Origin: Nitrosospira multiformis
GTDB taxonomy: Bacteria > Pseudomonadota > Gammaproteobacteria > Burkholderiales > Nitrosomonadaceae
Assembly: GCF_900111585.1 (NCBI RefSeq)
Contig: NZ_FOHI01000003.1
Location: 310,001 to 374,000 of the forward strand
Direction of reading: 5' to 3'
DNA: 64,000 bases
Below, piece by piece: positions 62,665-64,000 of the stretch. The translations under genes and the position numbers were made by a program. How positions within the stretch are numbered: position 1 is the first letter of the stretch; each line of letters starts with the position of its first letter. Below the pieces are notes generated by a model, which searched no databases, was not told the origin of the DNA, and saw only the letters and a list, made by a program, of their open reading frames with translations.

Positions 62665-64000
62665 CGGAAGCAGAATTTCATGCCCTGTCGACAAAGGGCT
62701 ATACGCACATTCCTGTCGTCCTGGAAACCTTTGCCGATCTTGACACACCGCTGTCAGTTTATCTGAAGCTGGCAAACGAGCCTTATTCCTATCTGCTGGA
62801 ATCCGTCCAGGGAGGCGAGCGTTTTGGACGTTATTCAGTTATCGGCTTACCCGCCCGCAGTCGAATCGAAGTGCGCGGCAACGATGTCAGCGTAATCGAC
62901 GGCAGCACCAGCCAAGTATTTCAGTCGGAAGATCCTCTTGCTTTCGTTCAATCCTATCTGACGCGCTTCAAGACGGCACCTTATCCCGGCCTGCCGCGTT
63001 TTTGCGGCGGTCTCGCGGGCTACTTCGCGTACGATACGGTACGTTATATCGAGCGCAGGCTCGCCGGCGCGGGCGCGCGCCTGCTGCCTGACACACTGGA
63101 TACGCCGGACATCCTGCTGCTGGTTTCGGAGGAGCTGGCAGTGGTGGATAATCTTTCCGGCAAGCTCTATCTCATCGTATATGGGGACGCCGCTCTGGAG
63201 GGCGCATACTCCAGCGCCCGGAAACGGTTGAAAGAACTGCTGGGATCTCTCCGAGAACCGTTACGGATTCCATTGGAAACGCCGTGTGAATCGGGTGCGC
63301 CGGTGTCACAGTTCTCGGAGGCGGATTTCATCTCGGCAGTAGAACGGGCCAAGCGCTATATTTTTGATGGCGATATCATGCAGGTGGTGTTATCCCAGCG
63401 CACCAGTAAACCGTACGGCGCCTCGCCGCTCGCGCTGTACCGCGCGTTGCGCAGCCTCAATCCTTCTCCCTACATGTTTTATTACCACTTCGGCAGCTTT
63501 TACGTGGTGGGAGCTTCGCCCGAAATCCTGGTGCGACTCGAAGGTGAAACGGTTACGGTACGCCCGATCGCAGGAACCCGCCCGCGAGGCAAGACTCTGG
63601 GGGAAGACGCGGCGCTGGCCACCGATCTGCTCGCTGACCCGAAAGAGCGGGCGGAACATGTAATGCTGATGGACCTGGGGCGCAATGATGTAGGACGCGT
63701 GGCGCAGATCGGAACGGTAAAGGTGACAGAGAACATGCGTATCGAGCACTACTCGCACGTCATGCACATTGTTTCCAATGTCGAAGGCCGGCTCAAGCCC
63801 GGCCTCAATGCGATGGATGTGCTGCGAGCCACCTTTCCGGCGGGGACCGTGAGTGGCGCGCCGAAGGTGCGGGCAATGGAAATTATCGATGAGCTGGAAG
63901 TCTCGAAGCGTGGAATCTATGCAGGTGCAGTCGGATATCTTGGATTCAACGGGGATATGGATCTGGCTATCGCCATCCGCACCGGAGTGATCAAGGACGG
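62661..64000 (+). CDS. trpE: anthranilate synthase component I (partial, runs off window end)
   Basis: The enzyme makes anthranilate from chorismate with ammonia or TrpG, the first step to tryptophan. The visible 446 residues start MTEAEFHALSTKGYTHIPVV. They include the tryptophan feedback element LLES (in SYLLESVQGGERFGRYSV) and the chorismate-binding segments YIFDGDIMQVVLSQR, YVVGASPEILVRLEG, RPIAGTRPRGKT, DLGRNDVGRV and FPAGTVSGAPKVRAMEIIDELE. About 50 more residues would be expected beyond the window. GGAG 8 bp before the ATG. trpG and trpD probably follow. Confidence 0.96.
   Translation, partial: MTEAEFHALSTKGYTHIPVVLETFADLDTPLSVYLKLANEPYSYLLESVQGGERFGRYSVIGLPARSRIEVRGNDVSVIDGSTSQVFQSEDPLAFVQSYLTRFKTAPYPGLPRFCGGLAGYFAYDTVRYIERRLAGAGARLLPDTLDTPDILLLVSEELAVVDNLSGKLYLIVYGDAALEGAYSSARKRLKELLGSLREPLRIPLETPCESGAPVSQFSEADFISAVERAKRYIFDGDIMQVVLSQRTSKPYGASPLALYRALRSLNPSPYMFYYHFGSFYVVGASPEILVRLEGETVTVRPIAGTRPRGKTLGEDAALATDLLADPKERAEHVMLMDLGRNDVGRVAQIGTVKVTENMRIEHYSHVMHIVSNVEGRLKPGLNAMDVLRATFPAGTVSGAPKVRAMEIIDELEVSKRGIYAGAVGYLGFNGDMDLAIAIRTGVIKD

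Overview
The window is a contiguous piece of a bacterial chromosome with dense coding on both strands. Gene content and order point to a betaproteobacterium, most likely a Nitrosospira-like ammonia oxidiser (Nitrosomonadaceae). This assignment is inference. It rests on the betaproteobacterial ndk-rlmN-rodZ-ispG-hisS-yfgM-bamB-der order, a two-domain multicopper oxidase of the kind characterised from Nitrosomonas europaea, and a LuxI/LuxR acyl-homoserine-lactone system. No ammonia oxidation gene lies in the window. I saw no rRNA, tRNA, CRISPR array, intact insertion sequence or prophage.

Layout. 1-14.3 kb: housekeeping genes (nadK, recN, folE, xthA, pmbA, darP), a LuxR-type AHL receptor, an RpfE-like gene, a Tat-exported transglutaminase-like protein, an esterase and a two-component pair. 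14.3-28.5 kb: a minus-strand surface-polysaccharide cluster. In transcription order it holds an ABC exporter (Wzm/Wzt type), a sulfotransferase, two methyltransferase genes (one fused to a WbsX-type domain), four recognisable glycosyltransferases plus one probable one, a nucleotide-sugar-type dehydratase/epimerase, and arfB coupled at its end. 28.9-36 kb: a metal region in which hemP-bfd-bfr, a DUF2325 protein, a small multicopper oxidase, a DUF4198 protein, a PepSY-type membrane protein and a TonB-dependent siderophore receptor lie together. Fur-box-like sites precede hemP and the oxidase.

36.5-38.3 kb is the most interesting region. A luxI gene carries a near-consensus lux box upstream, overlaps a degenerate receiver-domain protein by ATGA, and is followed by two small unrecognised ORFs that also overlap by ATGA and have strong ribosome binding sites. 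The only LuxR gene seen lies about 30 kb away. This looks like an AHL-regulated operon with undescribed small products. It is followed, convergently, by a ferritin-like gene and a 2-Cys peroxiredoxin.

39.9-51 kb: a Crp/Fnr regulator, a single-domain response regulator, nnrDE, purL, a ChaN-like PDZ protein and an unusual M1-like peptidase. 51.2-64 kb: the ndk-to-der block (pilF is missing from its usual place), then apaG, rpe, gph and trpE, which runs off the window end and is preceded by a coupled 38-codon ORF. Start codons were revised wherever a ribosome binding site, an operator or a terminator contradicted the longest reading frame.
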